Assembly (NCBI RefSeq): GCF_020177595.1 | Contig: NZ_JAHTBL010000007.1 | Coordinates: 141,877-205,876 of the forward strand | Direction: 5' to 3' | DNA: 64,000 nucleotides | DNA from: Cognatishimia sp. MH4019 | Lineage (GTDB): Bacteria > Pseudomonadota > Alphaproteobacteria > Rhodobacterales > Rhodobacteraceae | Shown here: positions 34,946 through 44,817 of the stretch, piece after piece | Layout of the letters: every line of letters begins with the position of its first letter | How positions within the stretch are numbered: position 1 is the stretch's first letter | Notes under the pieces: generated by a model | What the model saw: only the letters and a program-made list of their open reading frames with translations | What the model was told of the DNA's origin: nothing | Databases searched by the model: none | Made by a program: the position numbers and the translations under genes

Positions 34946-37872
34946 GGATTGACGGCAAGGGATTGGTGAGCCGCGACAAGGCGGTGTCGTTTCGGTTCGA
35001 TGGCAAAAGCTACTCTGGGTTTGAAGGGGATACGCTGGCCTCGGCCCTGCTGGCCAATGACGTGCGGCTGGTGGCGCGGTCGTTCAAGTATCACCGCCCG
35101 AGGGGGATCTTGACGGCAGGCTCCGAAGAGCCGAATGCGCTGGTCACCATAGGCTCTGGCGCTGGGCAAGAGCCGAACATGCGCGCCACGGTGCAAGAGA
35201 TTTTCGACGGGCTTGAGGCGCATCCGCAGAACGCGTGGCCTTCGCTGGAACGCGATGCGCTCAGTGTCAACGATCTGCTGTCATCGTTCCTAAGTGCAGG
35301 CTTTTACTACAAAACTTTCATGTGGCCCAAGGCGTTCTGGGAAAAGCTCTACGAGCCGATCATCCGCCGTGCGGCGGGTCTTGGGGCGCTGTCGGGAGAG
35401 ACAAACGCCGATCGCTATGAACGTGCCTTTGCCTTTTGCGACGTGCTTGTGATTGGCTCGGGCCCGTCAGGTCTGATGGCCGCGCTGACCGCAGCAGAGG
35501 CCGGCGCAGATGTGATCCTTGCCGATGAAGACAGCCGCATGGGCGGACGTCTGAACGCGGAAACCCGTGAGGTGGACGGGCAAGCGGGGGCCGATTGGGC
35601 CGCCACGATGCTGCAAAAGCTCAGCGAGATGAATAATGTCCGCTTGATGCCGCGCACGACGGTCACGGGCGCCTACGATCAAGGCACCTATGGCGCTTTG
35701 GAGAAGGTCGGTCATCATCGTCAGCGTCGCTCTGACCTGCCTTTGGAGTGCTTCTGGCGCATCGTGGCGAAGCAGGCGGTGCTGTGCGCGGGCGCGCTGG
35801 AGCGGCCCGTTGCGTTTCCAAACAACGACCGCCCCGGCATCATGACGGCAGGCGCTGTGCGGACCTATCTGAACCGCTATGGCGTCGCACCGGGCAAGTC
35901 GGTGACGGTCTTTGGCAACAATGACGATGCCCATCGCACCGCACATGATCTCGCTGCCGCTGGTGTCAGTATCGCGGGTGTCATCGACAGTCGGGGCGAT
36001 GCGCAGATTGACGGCGATTTCCCCGTCTATACCGGCGGGCAGGTGATCGCGACCGAGGGCCGTCTGGGCCTGAACGAGATCACGGTGCGACACGCGGGCG
36101 GTCAGCGCACAATCCGGACCGATTGTCTGGCGATGTCGGGCGGGTGGAACCCGTCCGTTCATCTGACCTGCCACATGAACGGGCGACCGGTTTGGGAACC
36201 GTCGATCCTGAGCTTTGTCCCTTCAGACGGCGCGGTCCCGGGCCTGATCCCTGCCGGTGCCGCAACGGGCCATATGTCGACCGCCGCTTGCCTGACCTCT
36301 GGCATTGAGAGCGCGAAGATCGCCCTGCAAGCTATTGGTCTCAAGGCAAAAAACAGCAAGACCCCGAAAGCCGAAGATGGCACCTATAACATCGCGCCGC
36401 TTTGGTATGTCGAAGGCAAAGGCCGCGCATGGCTCGATTTTCAGAACGATGTGACCACCAAGGACATCAAGCTGGCCGCCAAGGAGAACTTCCGCTCGGT
36501 CGAGCATATGAAGCGCTATACGACCCAAGGGATGGCCACCGATCAGGGCAAGAACTCGAACGTGAATGCGCTCGCGTTGCTGGCCGATGTGACCGGGCGC
36601 GGGATCCCTGAGACGGGTACGACGACCTTCCGGCCGCCCTACAGCCCGGTCTCTATCGCTGCGATGGGGCAGGACGCGCAGGGGGACGGGTTTGCCCCTC
36701 AGCGGTTTACCACGTCGCACAAGGCCAGTGTCGCACGCGGGGCTCCGATGATCGAAGCGGGACTGTGGTATCGCCCCAGCTATTTCCCCACGCAGGGCGA
36801 GACGACGTGGCGCCAGTCCTGCGACCGTGAGGTCAATATGGTGCGCGAAAGCGTCGGCATCTGTGATGTCTCGACCCTTGGCAAGATCGACATTCAGGGG
36901 CCGGATGCAGGCGCTTTCCTGGATTTCGTCTATTGCAACACGTTCTCGAAGTTGAAGGTCGGGCGCACGCGTTATGGCTTGATGTTGCGCGAGGACGGCC
37001 ACGTCATGGATGACGGCACCACCGCGCGGCTGGGCGAGCATCACTACGTGATGACCACGACGACCGCTGCGGCGGGGCAGGTCATGCGGCATCTGGAATG
37101 GGTGCACCAAGCGCTGCGACCCGAGTTGGACGTCAGCTTTATCTCGGTGACGGAGCAATGGGCGCAATTCGCTGTCGCGGGGCCGAAGTCGCGCGAGCTT
37201 CTCAATGCTCTGATCGAAGAAGAGATCACAGATGACAGCTGGCCCTTCATGGCCTGCGGTCCCGCGACCGTGGCGGGCGTGAACGGTCGCCTTTTCCGTA
37301 TCTCGTTCTCGGGCGAGCATGCCTATGAGGTCGCCGTGCCTGCGCGCTACGGCGACAGCCTGTTTCGGTTGCTGGTCGCTCAAGCCGAAGCGCTGGGCGG
37401 TGGCGCATACGGGATGGAGGCGCTGAACGTGCTGCGGATCGAAAAGGGCTTTATCACCCACGCGGAAATCCATGGGCGCGTCACAGCGTTCGATATCGGG
37501 ATGGAGCGGATGGTATCGGCAAAGAAAGACTGCATTGGCAAGGTCATGGCCGCCCGTCCGGGGTTGGTTGGAAACGACCGCGAGCAGCTTGTGGGTCTAA
37601 AACCCGTGGGCAATATCAAGCAGTTGACCGCCGGAGCTCATCTACTTGAGGCCGATGCAGAGGCGATCCGCGTGAACGATCAGGGCTATACCACGTCCGT
37701 TGGTTTCTCACCCACGCTAGGCAGTTATCTGGCGCTGGCCTTTCTGAAAAATGGCCGCGCGCGGCATGGGGAGACCGTGCGCATGGTCGATCACCTGCGC
37801 AAGATCGAGACGCTTTGCGAGGTCTGCGACCCGGTGTTCTTTGACCCCGAGGGAGGGCGCGTGCGTGGTTAA
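34942..37872 (+). CDS. soxA: Sarcosine oxidase subunit alpha
   Basis: This 976-residue protein has an N-terminal ferredoxin-like region (RSFKYHRPRGILTAGSEEPNALV) and an NAD-binding VLVIGSGPSGLMAALTAAEAG near residue 172. The C-terminal half resembles aminomethyltransferase (GcvT) and should pass the one-carbon unit to tetrahydrofolate. Its stop overlaps the soxG start by 8 bases. Confidence 0.94.
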   Translation: MRIDGKGLVSRDKAVSFRFDGKSYSGFEGDTLASALLANDVRLVARSFKYHRPRGILTAGSEEPNALVTIGSGAGQEPNMRATVQEIFDGLEAHPQNAWPSLERDALSVNDLLSSFLSAGFYYKTFMWPKAFWEKLYEPIIRRAAGLGALSGETNADRYERAFAFCDVLVIGSGPSGLMAALTAAEAGADVILADEDSRMGGRLNAETREVDGQAGADWAATMLQKLSEMNNVRLMPRTTVTGAYDQGTYGALEKVGHHRQRRSDLPLECFWRIVAKQAVLCAGALERPVAFPNNDRPGIMTAGAVRTYLNRYGVAPGKSVTVFGNNDDAHRTAHDLAAAGVSIAGVIDSRGDAQIDGDFPVYTGGQVIATEGRLGLNEITVRHAGGQRTIRTDCLAMSGGWNPSVHLTCHMNGRPVWEPSILSFVPSDGAVPGLIPAGAATGHMSTAACLTSGIESAKIALQAIGLKAKNSKTPKAEDGTYNIAPLWYVEGKGRAWLDFQNDVTTKDIKLAAKENFRSVEHMKRYTTQGMATDQGKNSNVNALALLADVTGRGIPETGTTTFRPPYSPVSIAAMGQDAQGDGFAPQRFTTSHKASVARGAPMIEAGLWYRPSYFPTQGETTWRQSCDREVNMVRESVGICDVSTLGKIDIQGPDAGAFLDFVYCNTFSKLKVGRTRYGLMLREDGHVMDDGTTARLGEHHYVMTTTTAAAGQVMRHLEWVHQALRPELDVSFISVTEQWAQFAVAGPKSRELLNALIEEEITDDSWPFMACGPATVAGVNGRLFRISFSGEHAYEVAVPARYGDSLFRLLVAQAEALGGGAYGMEALNVLRIEKGFITHAEIHGRVTAFDIGMERMVSAKKDCIGKVMAARPGLVGNDREQLVGLKPVGNIKQLTAGAHLLEADAEAIRVNDQGYTTSVGFSPTLGSYLALAFLKNGRARHGETVRMVDHLRKIETLCEVCDPVFFDPEGGRVRG

Positions 37873-38395
37873 ATTGATTGCCAAATCGCCCTGCGATGGG
37901 CTGTTGCCGCTGACCATCGGAGCCGCGACCTTGACCGAGGTTGAGACAGGTCCGATCACCTCCATCAGCCCTTTCAAAGGGCAGGAAAAAGCCGTCTCGG
38001 AGGCTTTGAAAGCCGCCCACGGCACCGCCTTTCCGGCGCCGAACAGGACAACCGCCAAAGATGCGGCGCGGTTGATCTGGTCGGGGCGGGGGCAAGCGTT
38101 GATGCTGGGCGCGGTGCCTCAAATCGAAAGTGCTGCGTTGACTGATCAGTCTGACGCCTGGTGCTGCGTTGAGATTGCAGGCGATGGCGTTCAGGACGTG
38201 TTGGCCCGCGTCACGCCCGTCGACACGCGCGCGATGAAGCGTGGCCACACGGCGCGCACGTTAGTGCAGCATATCAACGTTGCGCTGACGCGCACGGGCA
38301 AGGACCGGTTCGAGGTGATGGCCATGCGCTCAATGGCGCAAACGCTGGTGCACGATTTGCAGCGCGCCATGTCTGGTGTGGCGGCGCGTGGCTGA
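37865..38395 (+). CDS. soxG: Sarcosine oxidase subunit gamma
   Basis: This 176-residue protein ends with the family segment VTPVDTRAMKRGHTARTLVQHINVALTRTG. I start at GTG 37865, after the strong GAGGGAGGG Shine-Dalgarno at 37849-37857, rather than a longer frame that has no family similarity. It overlaps the end of soxA by 8 bases and completes the soxBDAG operon. Confidence 0.9.
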   Translation: MVKLIAKSPCDGLLPLTIGAATLTEVETGPITSISPFKGQEKAVSEALKAAHGTAFPAPNRTTAKDAARLIWSGRGQALMLGAVPQIESAALTDQSDAWCCVEIAGDGVQDVLARVTPVDTRAMKRGHTARTLVQHINVALTRTGKDRFEVMAMRSMAQTLVHDLQRAMSGVAARG

Positions 38396-38400
38396 GTGCG

Positions 38401-38428
38401 GCGTTTAGGTATTTAGAGACAAAAGAAG
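38401..38428 (+). repeat. Dispersed GTATTT element behind soxG
   Basis: GCGTTTAGGTATTT followed by AGAGACAAAAGAAG starts 6 bases after the soxG stop. It matches the core at the other copies and is oriented with the sox operon. Confidence 0.55.
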
Positions 38429-38473
38429 CCAGCGGCCCTCGACTCTGGGCAGGGCTGGCGCAATATTCTTGGG

Positions 38474-40429
38474 ATGAGCCTGCCACCCGGTTTCCTTGAT
38501 GAATTGCGCACCCGCACCTCGCTATCGCAAGTGGTGGGCCGTAAGGTTATGTGGGACCAGCGAAAATCCAATCAGGGCAAGGGCGACATGTGGGCGCCGT
38601 GCCCGTTTCATCAGGAAAAGACGGCCTCTTTCCACGTCGATGACCGTAAGGGATTCTATTATTGCTTTGGCTGTCACGCCAAGGGCGACGCGATTTCCTT
38701 TGTGCGCGAGACCGAGAATATGGGGTTCATGGAAGCCATTGAAGTTCTGGCCGCTGAGGCCGGGATGACGATGCCTGCGCGCGATCCCAAAGCGCAGGAA
38801 AAGGCCGATAAGCGGACCGAATTGGCGCAAGTGATGGAGCAGGCGGTGCAGTATTACCGGTTGCAGTTGAAAACCGCTGGGGCGGCTAGTGCGCGCGAGT
38901 ATCTGGAGGGGCGCGGACTGTCGGAAGAGGCGCAGGCGCGGTTCGATATGGGCTATGCGCCGGACGCGCGGCAGGGAATTTTCCAACATCTGACGGGCAA
39001 AGGCGTGGCACCGGATCTGATCGTGGACGCCGGGCTCTGCGCGCTTCCCGATGATGGCGGCGCGCCCTATGATCGGTTCCGCGGGCGCATCCTGTTTCCG
39101 ATCCGCGATGCCCGCGGGCGCTGTATCGCGCTGGGCGGCCGGGCGATGGACCCGAATGCGCGGGCGAAATACCTGAACTCGCCCGAGACGGAGCTTTTTG
39201 ACAAAGGCCGCAGCCTGTATAACCACGGCCCCGCGCGCGAGGCGGCGGGCAAGGGCGCGCCGCTGATCGTGGCGGAAGGTTATATGGATGTGATCGCGCT
39301 CAGCGAGGCCGGGTTTGGCGCGACCGTCGCGCCCCTTGGCACCGCCGTCACCGAGAACCAGCTGCAAATGCTGTGGCGCATCGCGCCGGAGCCGATCATT
39401 GCGCTGGACGGCGACAAGGCGGGCCTGCGCGCAGCGATGCGGGTGATTGATCTGGCGCTGCCGCTGCTGGAGGCGGGGCAGTCGCTTAGGTTTGCGATCA
39501 TGCCCGAAGGTCAGGACCCCGATGATCTGATCCGCGCGCAAGGGGCAGGGGCGATGCAAGGCCTGCTCGATAACGCGATCCCGATGGTGCACCTGCTGTG
39601 GCAGCGCGAAACCGAGGGCAAGGTGTTCGACAGCCCGGAACGCAAAGCCGCCCTCGACAAAACCTTGCGCGGCCAGATCAAGACGATCAAAGATCTCTCG
39701 ATCCGCCAGCATTATGGCGAGGAGATCAAGCGCCTGCGTTGGGATCTGTTCAACCCCAAACGCGCGCCCCAACAACGCGCCTATACCGGCGGCAATTTCG
39801 GCGGCAGGGGCAAATGGCAGCCCCCGCAAACTGCAATGCCTGGCACCAAAGCGTCGATCCTTGCAGCGTCTGACAGCGCGATTGAAGATCATCTGAGTGA
39901 GGCGGTTATCTTGGCCACGCTCTTGAAGAACCCCGCAATCCTGCCCGAATTTGAGGATCAGCTGGCCGACCTGGACTGCCTCACCCCCGATCATGCGGCC
40001 ATTCGCGGTGCCATTTTGACCCATAACGCAGATTTATCTGCCATCGAGGCCGAGCTTGGCACCTCCGCCCTTGAAAAGCTGCTCAGCCAGCCCCACGTCG
40101 CCATAGCGCCCCCTGTGCGCGCGCCCGGAGACATCGACATTGCCACCCTATGCGTGGCAGAGGCTTTGGCCAAACTAGATGCAAGACGGGGTGCGGCACG
40201 CGAGATTTCCGAGGCGATGGAAGACCTGTCGGGCGTCGCCGATGAAGGGGTGACATGGCGTTTGAGCCAAGCGGCAGAAGCGGTTAACAGCGCGGGTCGG
40301 ATCAAAGGCGACGATAGCACGGAATACGAGACGGGTCCGAACGGGGCCAAGATGGACAAGGATGAACGCAGCGCGTTTGACGCTTTGCTCTCTCAAATCG
40401 GCTTCAAGGGCGAAAAAGACAGCGAATGA
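38474..40429 (+). CDS. dnaG: DNA primase
   Basis: This 651-residue protein has the CHC2 zinc finger (CPFHQEKTASFHVDDRKGFYYCFGCHAKGDAI, residues about 40-70) and the catalytic TOPRIM core with EGYMDVIALSEAG near residue 265 and ALDGDKAGL near 310. The C-terminal helicase-binding region follows. It makes RNA primers for replication. It stands immediately before rpoD, the common dnaG-rpoD order. Confidence 0.96.
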   Translation: MSLPPGFLDELRTRTSLSQVVGRKVMWDQRKSNQGKGDMWAPCPFHQEKTASFHVDDRKGFYYCFGCHAKGDAISFVRETENMGFMEAIEVLAAEAGMTMPARDPKAQEKADKRTELAQVMEQAVQYYRLQLKTAGAASAREYLEGRGLSEEAQARFDMGYAPDARQGIFQHLTGKGVAPDLIVDAGLCALPDDGGAPYDRFRGRILFPIRDARGRCIALGGRAMDPNARAKYLNSPETELFDKGRSLYNHGPAREAAGKGAPLIVAEGYMDVIALSEAGFGATVAPLGTAVTENQLQMLWRIAPEPIIALDGDKAGLRAAMRVIDLALPLLEAGQSLRFAIMPEGQDPDDLIRAQGAGAMQGLLDNAIPMVHLLWQRETEGKVFDSPERKAALDKTLRGQIKTIKDLSIRQHYGEEIKRLRWDLFNPKRAPQQRAYTGGNFGGRGKWQPPQTAMPGTKASILAASDSAIEDHLSEAVILATLLKNPAILPEFEDQLADLDCLTPDHAAIRGAILTHNADLSAIEAELGTSALEKLLSQPHVAIAPPVRAPGDIDIATLCVAEALAKLDARRGAAREISEAMEDLSGVADEGVTWRLSQAAEAVNSAGRIKGDDSTEYETGPNGAKMDKDERSAFDALLSQIGFKGEKDSE

Positions 40430-40581
40430 CATGTGCTGAAATGCAATTTTACTAAGGAAGCCGCAAGGAAATCGGGGTAGACGGGTGGCCGAATCACTCA
40501 AATTCACACATGATTCGTCCGAGCGAGCGAATCAAGCGAATCAATGCGTCCCGAGAGACCGCGCCGGATCAGGAGACCTTC

Positions 40582-42555
40582 ATGGCCCCCAAAGATAACG
40601 ACGACCGCAAGCAAGACGAGACCGAGAACGAGCCGATGCTCGACATGTCGCAGGCCGCCGTCAAAAAGATGATCGGCGAGGCCCGTGAAAAAGGCTACAT
40701 CACCTACGATCAGTTGAATACGGTGCTGCCGCCCGATCAGGTCAGTTCGGAACAAATTGAAGACGTGATGTCGATGCTGTCCGAAATGGGCATCAATATC
40801 ATCGAAGACGAAGAAGCCGAGGAAGAAGAGACCAAATCCACCGCGGTGGTTGAAACCAATTCGACCCGCGATGTGGCCGTCTCTACCGGCGAGACCGAAA
40901 AGCTGGATCGCACCGACGATCCCGTCCGGATGTATCTGCGCGAAATGGGCTCGGTCGAGCTGCTGTCTCGCGAAGGCGAGATCGCGATTGCAAAGCGCAT
41001 CGAGGCGGGGCGCAACACCATGATCCTCGGGCTGTGCGAAAGCCCGCTGACCTTCCAGGCGATTACAATCTGGCGCGACGAACTTCTCAACGAAGACATT
41101 CTGTTGCGCGATGTGATCGACCTTGAAACCACCTTTGGCAATCAGATGGGCGAGGAAGAGGCGGACACGCCTGTTGTCGCCCCGGTTGCAGGCGGCGAAG
41201 AGAAAAAGGAAGAAACCCAAGAGCTTGATGCCGACGGTAACCCCATCGCCAATGATGACGACGATGACGAGGACGATCAGGCCAATCTGTCGCTGGCTGC
41301 GATGGAAGCCGCCCTCAAGCCCCGCGTTCTGGAAACGCTGGAATTGATTGCCCGCGATTACACCAAGCTGTCGGAAATGCAGGACAGCCGGATTTCTGCG
41401 ACCCTGAACGAAGATAGCTCTTTTTCCGACAAGCAGGAAAAGACGTACCAAAAGCTGCGCTCCGAGATTGTCGAGCTGGTGAACGAGCTTCATCTGCACA
41501 ACAACCGCATTGAGGCGCTGATCGACCAGCTTTACGGCATCAACCGCCGGATCATGTCTATCGACTCTGCGATGGTGAAGCTGGCGGATCAGGCCCGCAT
41601 CAACCGTCGTGAATTCATCGACGCCTATCGCGGCTACGAACTGGATCCGACATGGCTGGACCGCATGGCCGAAAAGCCCGGTCGCGGCTGGCAGGCGCTG
41701 ATCGAACGCTCTACCGGCAAGGTTGAAGAGCTGCGCGCCGACATGGCTCAGGTGGGCCAGTATGTCGGCCTCGATATCTCTGAATTCCGCCGCATCGTGC
41801 AGCAGGTTCAGAAGGGCGAAAAAGAGGCCCGTCAGGCCAAGAAGGAAATGGTCGAAGCGAACCTGCGCCTCGTGATTTCCATCGCCAAGAAATACACGAA
41901 CCGCGGCCTGCAATTCCTTGATCTTATTCAGGAAGGCAACATTGGCCTCATGAAAGCGGTCGATAAGTTCGAATACCGCCGCGGCTACAAATTCTCCACC
42001 TACGCAACATGGTGGATCCGTCAGGCGATCACCCGTTCCATTGCCGATCAGGCCCGCACGATCCGTATTCCGGTCCACATGATCGAGACGATCAACAAGC
42101 TGGTTCGGACCGGTCGCCAGATGCTCCACGAAATCGGCCGTGAGCCGACGCCGGAAGAACTGGCCGAGAAGCTGCAAATGCCGCTTGAGAAGGTCCGCAA
42201 GGTGATGAAAATCGCCAAAGAGCCGATCTCCCTCGAAACGCCGATTGGCGACGAGGAAGACAGCCAGCTTGGCGATTTCATCGAGGACAAGAATGCGGTG
42301 CTGCCTTTGGACAGCGCCATTCAGGAAAACCTCAAAGAGACGACGACCCGCGTGCTCTCATCGCTTACCCCGCGCGAAGAACGTGTGCTTCGGATGCGCT
42401 TTGGCATCGGCATGAATACCGATCACACGCTCGAAGAGGTGGGTCAGCAGTTCAGCGTGACCCGCGAGCGTATTCGCCAGATCGAGGCGAAAGCACTCCG
42501 TAAGCTCAAGCATCCCTCGCGGTCGCGCAAGCTGCGCAGTTTCCTCGACCAGTAA
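40582..42555 (+). CDS. rpoD: Primary RNA polymerase sigma factor RpoD (sigma-70)
   Basis: This 657-residue protein has region 1.1 ([27 protein letters not shown]), an acidic non-conserved region and region 2 ([39 protein letters not shown]). Region 3 and region 4 helix-turn-helix ([27 protein letters not shown]) follow. It directs housekeeping transcription. I start at ATG 40582, six bases after AGGAG (40571-40575), rather than the ATG 24 codons upstream. Confidence 0.96.
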   Translation: MAPKDNDDRKQDETENEPMLDMSQAAVKKMIGEAREKGYITYDQLNTVLPPDQVSSEQIEDVMSMLSEMGINIIEDEEAEEEETKSTAVVETNSTRDVAVSTGETEKLDRTDDPVRMYLREMGSVELLSREGEIAIAKRIEAGRNTMILGLCESPLTFQAITIWRDELLNEDILLRDVIDLETTFGNQMGEEEADTPVVAPVAGGEEKKEETQELDADGNPIANDDDDDEDDQANLSLAAMEAALKPRVLETLELIARDYTKLSEMQDSRISATLNEDSSFSDKQEKTYQKLRSEIVELVNELHLHNNRIEALIDQLYGINRRIMSIDSAMVKLADQARINRREFIDAYRGYELDPTWLDRMAEKPGRGWQALIERSTGKVEELRADMAQVGQYVGLDISEFRRIVQQVQKGEKEARQAKKEMVEANLRLVISIAKKYTNRGLQFLDLIQEGNIGLMKAVDKFEYRRGYKFSTYATWWIRQAITRSIADQARTIRIPVHMIETINKLVRTGRQMLHEIGREPTPEELAEKLQMPLEKVRKVMKIAKEPISLETPIGDEEDSQLGDFIEDKNAVLPLDSAIQENLKETTTRVLSSLTPREERVLRMRFGIGMNTDHTLEEVGQQFSVTRERIRQIEAKALRKLKHPSRSRKLRSFLDQ

Positions 42556-42574
42556 GGTTGGGACCAAGATGATT

Positions 42575-42601
42575 AAAGGGCGGCAAACACCCGCCCTTTT
42601 T
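42575..42601 (+). terminator. Rho-independent terminator of rpoD
   Basis: AAAGGGCGG-CAAACAC-CCGCCCTTT (42575-42599) is a perfect 9-base stem followed by T-rich sequence. It lies 20 bases after the rpoD stop. Confidence 0.85.
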
Positions 42602-42671
42602 CATTTATGTGATTTGCCGTCTGCGCCCCGACCGTTACCATGGCGCCAATCACCGAAAAGGACTGTCCCCC

Positions 42672-43076
42672 ATGCGCCTTGTATCCACTGCTTTGCTGAT
42701 CGCAGCTCTCGCCACCCCGGCTTTCGCCGATGCGCGCCTTGCGCAGAATGGCCTGCGTGTCGAATTCCGCGAGACTCAGTTTGAGGTCTTCACCAAGGCC
42801 GGGTGGTCCCGTGAGGCGCTTTTTTGTGCCGCCGGAGATGTCGCGCGGATGCGCGGGGCTGCGGCCAATGATTATCTGGTGGTGACCCAAGGCGTCGGCA
42901 CCAGCACGACCAACCCCAGGCGGCGGTCTGCGGTTTTCGAACTGGTTGATCGCAGCCAGGTCGCCGATAGGTCGGTCTTCACCTTCCTATCGGGCTTCAA
43001 ACCCGGCGCGCGCATGTCTGTCGGCTCTGCTGTTTTCGCATGCGAACAAGACGACTTCTTGCGCAATGGCATCTAA
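42672..43076 (+). CDS. Secreted small protein of unknown function
   Basis: This 134-residue protein has a signal peptide (MRLVSTALLIAALATPAFADA) and a compact secreted domain with two cysteines (ALFCAAGDVAR and VFACEQDDF) that could form a disulfide. I do not recognise the family. I use ATG 42672 after AAAGGA; upstream in-frame codons are not signal-like. Confidence 0.74.
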   Translation: MRLVSTALLIAALATPAFADARLAQNGLRVEFRETQFEVFTKAGWSREALFCAAGDVARMRGAAANDYLVVTQGVGTSTTNPRRRSAVFELVDRSQVADRSVFTFLSGFKPGARMSVGSAVFACEQDDFLRNGI

Positions 43077-43085
43077 GCGCGCGTC

Positions 43086-43760
43086 TTAATTCGTCGGCAT
43101 CAGGAAAACCTCCTGAACAGCCGCACGCTCAGGCGAGTCCAGCGCATGCATGACCGCTGCGGCCACATCTTCTGGCTTCAGCTTGTCGGGTTTTCCTTCA
43201 CTGAAAAACGGCGTGTCGACCATGCCCGGCGCGATGACGGTGCACCGGCCGCCCCAGTCGCGCATTTCTTCGGCCAGATTGCCGCCGAACCCATGCACAA
43301 ACCATTTCGACGCGCCATAGACAGAGCCACTGATGTGACGCCGCCCCGCAGCCGACCCGGTCAAAACCATATGCCCTTTCACAGGCTTCAAATGCGGCAA
43401 TGCGGCCTTCGCGGTATAAAGCAAGCCTTTGATATTGATGTCGATCAGAGTCGACCATTCTTCGGGATCGCCGTCTTCGGCCCCCGGCGCATCCACGCCC
43501 GTGCCCGCATTGGCGAAGGCCGCCTCCACGCTGCCAAACTGTTCGGACAAGGCGGCAAGCGCCTTTTGCTGCTCCGCCAGTTCTGTCACGTCGCCGGGCA
43601 GAGCCATCGCTGCGGATCCCAAATCGGCCTCCAGTGCCTCCAGTTTGTCTTTGGAGCGTGCAAACAGCCCCACATTCCAACCCGCTGCGACGGCGGCCCG
43701 GGCGGTTGCTTCTCCGATGCCGCTGGATGCGCCGGTGATGAATAATGTCTTGCTGGCCAT
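43086..43760 (-). CDS. Short-chain dehydrogenase/reductase
   Basis: This 224-residue Rossmann protein has TGASSGIG (residues 9-16) for NAD(P) binding, AFANAGTG, and the catalytic Ser with YGASK (Tyr-x-x-x-Lys) near residue 150. It should oxidise or reduce a small alcohol or carbonyl; the substrate is unknown. It is convergent with the secreted-protein gene and divergent from YjbQ. Confidence 0.88.
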   Translation of the reverse strand: MASKTLFITGASSGIGEATARAAVAAGWNVGLFARSKDKLEALEADLGSAAMALPGDVTELAEQQKALAALSEQFGSVEAAFANAGTGVDAPGAEDGDPEEWSTLIDINIKGLLYTAKAALPHLKPVKGHMVLTGSAAGRRHISGSVYGASKWFVHGFGGNLAEEMRDWGGRCTVIAPGMVDTPFFSEGKPDKLKPEDVAAAVMHALDSPERAAVQEVFLMPTN

Positions 43761-43812
43761 GAAATGCTCCGTTCGTTAGGGTTTTGAGGCTAACGCACGA
43801 CAGGGCAATGGG

Positions 43813-44229
43813 TTGCAGCCAATCATGCAAACGACATTTCAATTCACCACAAACGGGCCCGGCTTGACCGAGATTACTCAGCCTGTTTTCGATTGGGTCA
43901 CAGGCACGGGCCTTCTGACGCTCTTTATCCAGCACACGTCCTGCTCGCTGCTCATTCAGGAAAATGCCGATCCAGAGGTTCAAACCGACCTTGCCAATTT
44001 CTTTGATCGTCTCGTGCCGCCCAGCACCGATCCGTCCATGGCCTATCTGACCCACACCTATGAAGGCCCCGACGATATGCCTGCCCATATCAAGGCCGCG
44101 CTGCTTCCCACGCATCTGTCGATCCCGGTGAATGAGGGGCGTCTGGCGCTTGGCACATGGCAAGGCATTTACCTTTTTGAGCACCGCACCCGCCCCCATA
44201 TCCGCCACGTCGCCGCACATCTTGGTTAA
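43813..44229 (+). CDS. YjbQ/UPF0047 secondary thiamine-phosphate synthase-like protein
   Basis: This 138-residue protein has the UPF0047 pattern FIQHTSCSLLIQENADPEVQTDLANFFDRLVP and the C-terminal GTWQGIYLFEHR. E. coli YjbQ has weak thiamine-phosphate synthase activity in vivo; the true role of the family is uncertain. A second ATG (43825) is an alternative start. Confidence 0.86.
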   Translation: MQPIMQTTFQFTTNGPGLTEITQPVFDWVTGTGLLTLFIQHTSCSLLIQENADPEVQTDLANFFDRLVPPSTDPSMAYLTHTYEGPDDMPAHIKAALLPTHLSIPVNEGRLALGTWQGIYLFEHRTRPHIRHVAAHLG

Positions 44230-44278
44230 CCCAAATCTAGGGGCTGCATTTTCCAGCTACCCAAACTCTAGAGGCTGC
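44229..44278. repeat. Tandem 20-base direct repeat upstream of nrdR
   Basis: ACCCAAATCTAGGGGCTGC (44229-44247) and ACCCAAACTCTAGAGGCTGC (44259-44278) differ by two changes and start 30 bases apart, close to three helical turns. They lie between YjbQ and nrdR and may be binding sites for a regulator of nrdR. Confidence 0.5.
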
Positions 44279-44349
44279 CCTATAGTCCTCGCTATAACAG
44301 GGGCAGAAGACCCCATGACCGAGGCAGAAATCAGAATAAAGGGATCGCC

Positions 44350-44817
44350 ATGCGCTGCCCGTTTTGCGGAAATGTAGACACTCAAGTAAAAGACAGCCGA
44401 CCAGCAGAGGATCACGTTGCGATCCGTCGCCGTCGCTTTTGTCCCGCGTGCGGCGGGCGTTTCACCACATATGAACGCGTTCAGTTGCGTGATCTGGTCG
44501 TCATCAAGTCAAACGGACGGCGCGAGGATTTTGACCGTGACAAGCTCGAACGGTCGATCCGGATCGCGCTGCAAAAGCGCCCTGTTGAACCTGAGCGCAT
44601 GGATCAGATGATCTCGGGCATCGTGCGGCGTCTTGAAAGCATGGGCGAAACGGATATCAATTCCAAAAGTATCGGCGAGATCGTGATGGAGGCGCTGGCC
44701 CGTATCGACACGGTTGCCTATGTGCGATTTGCCAGCGTTTACAAGAACTTCCAGGCCGCAGATGATTTCGACAAATTCGTCAGCGAACTGCGCCCCGACG
44801 TTCCCCCGGAAGAGTGA
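44350..44817 (+). CDS. nrdR: Transcriptional repressor NrdR
   Basis: This 155-residue protein has the zinc ribbon CPFCG...[15 protein letters not shown] (residues 3-45) followed by an ATP-cone domain ([29 protein letters not shown]). It represses ribonucleotide reductase genes in response to nucleotide pools. Its stop overlaps the ribD GTG start (GTGA), so the two are coupled. Confidence 0.95.
   Translation: MRCPFCGNVDTQVKDSRPAEDHVAIRRRRFCPACGGRFTTYERVQLRDLVVIKSNGRREDFDRDKLERSIRIALQKRPVEPERMDQMISGIVRRLESMGETDINSKSIGEIVMEALARIDTVAYVRFASVYKNFQAADDFDKFVSELRPDVPPEE

Noticed and set aside
38522..40024. Long minus-strand frame across dnaG
   Set aside because: It is a shadow of dnaG codon bias; no family motifs are seen.
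40504..42177. Long minus-strand frame across rpoD
   Set aside because: It mirrors the coding constraint of rpoD and has no recognisable domain or ribosome-binding site.
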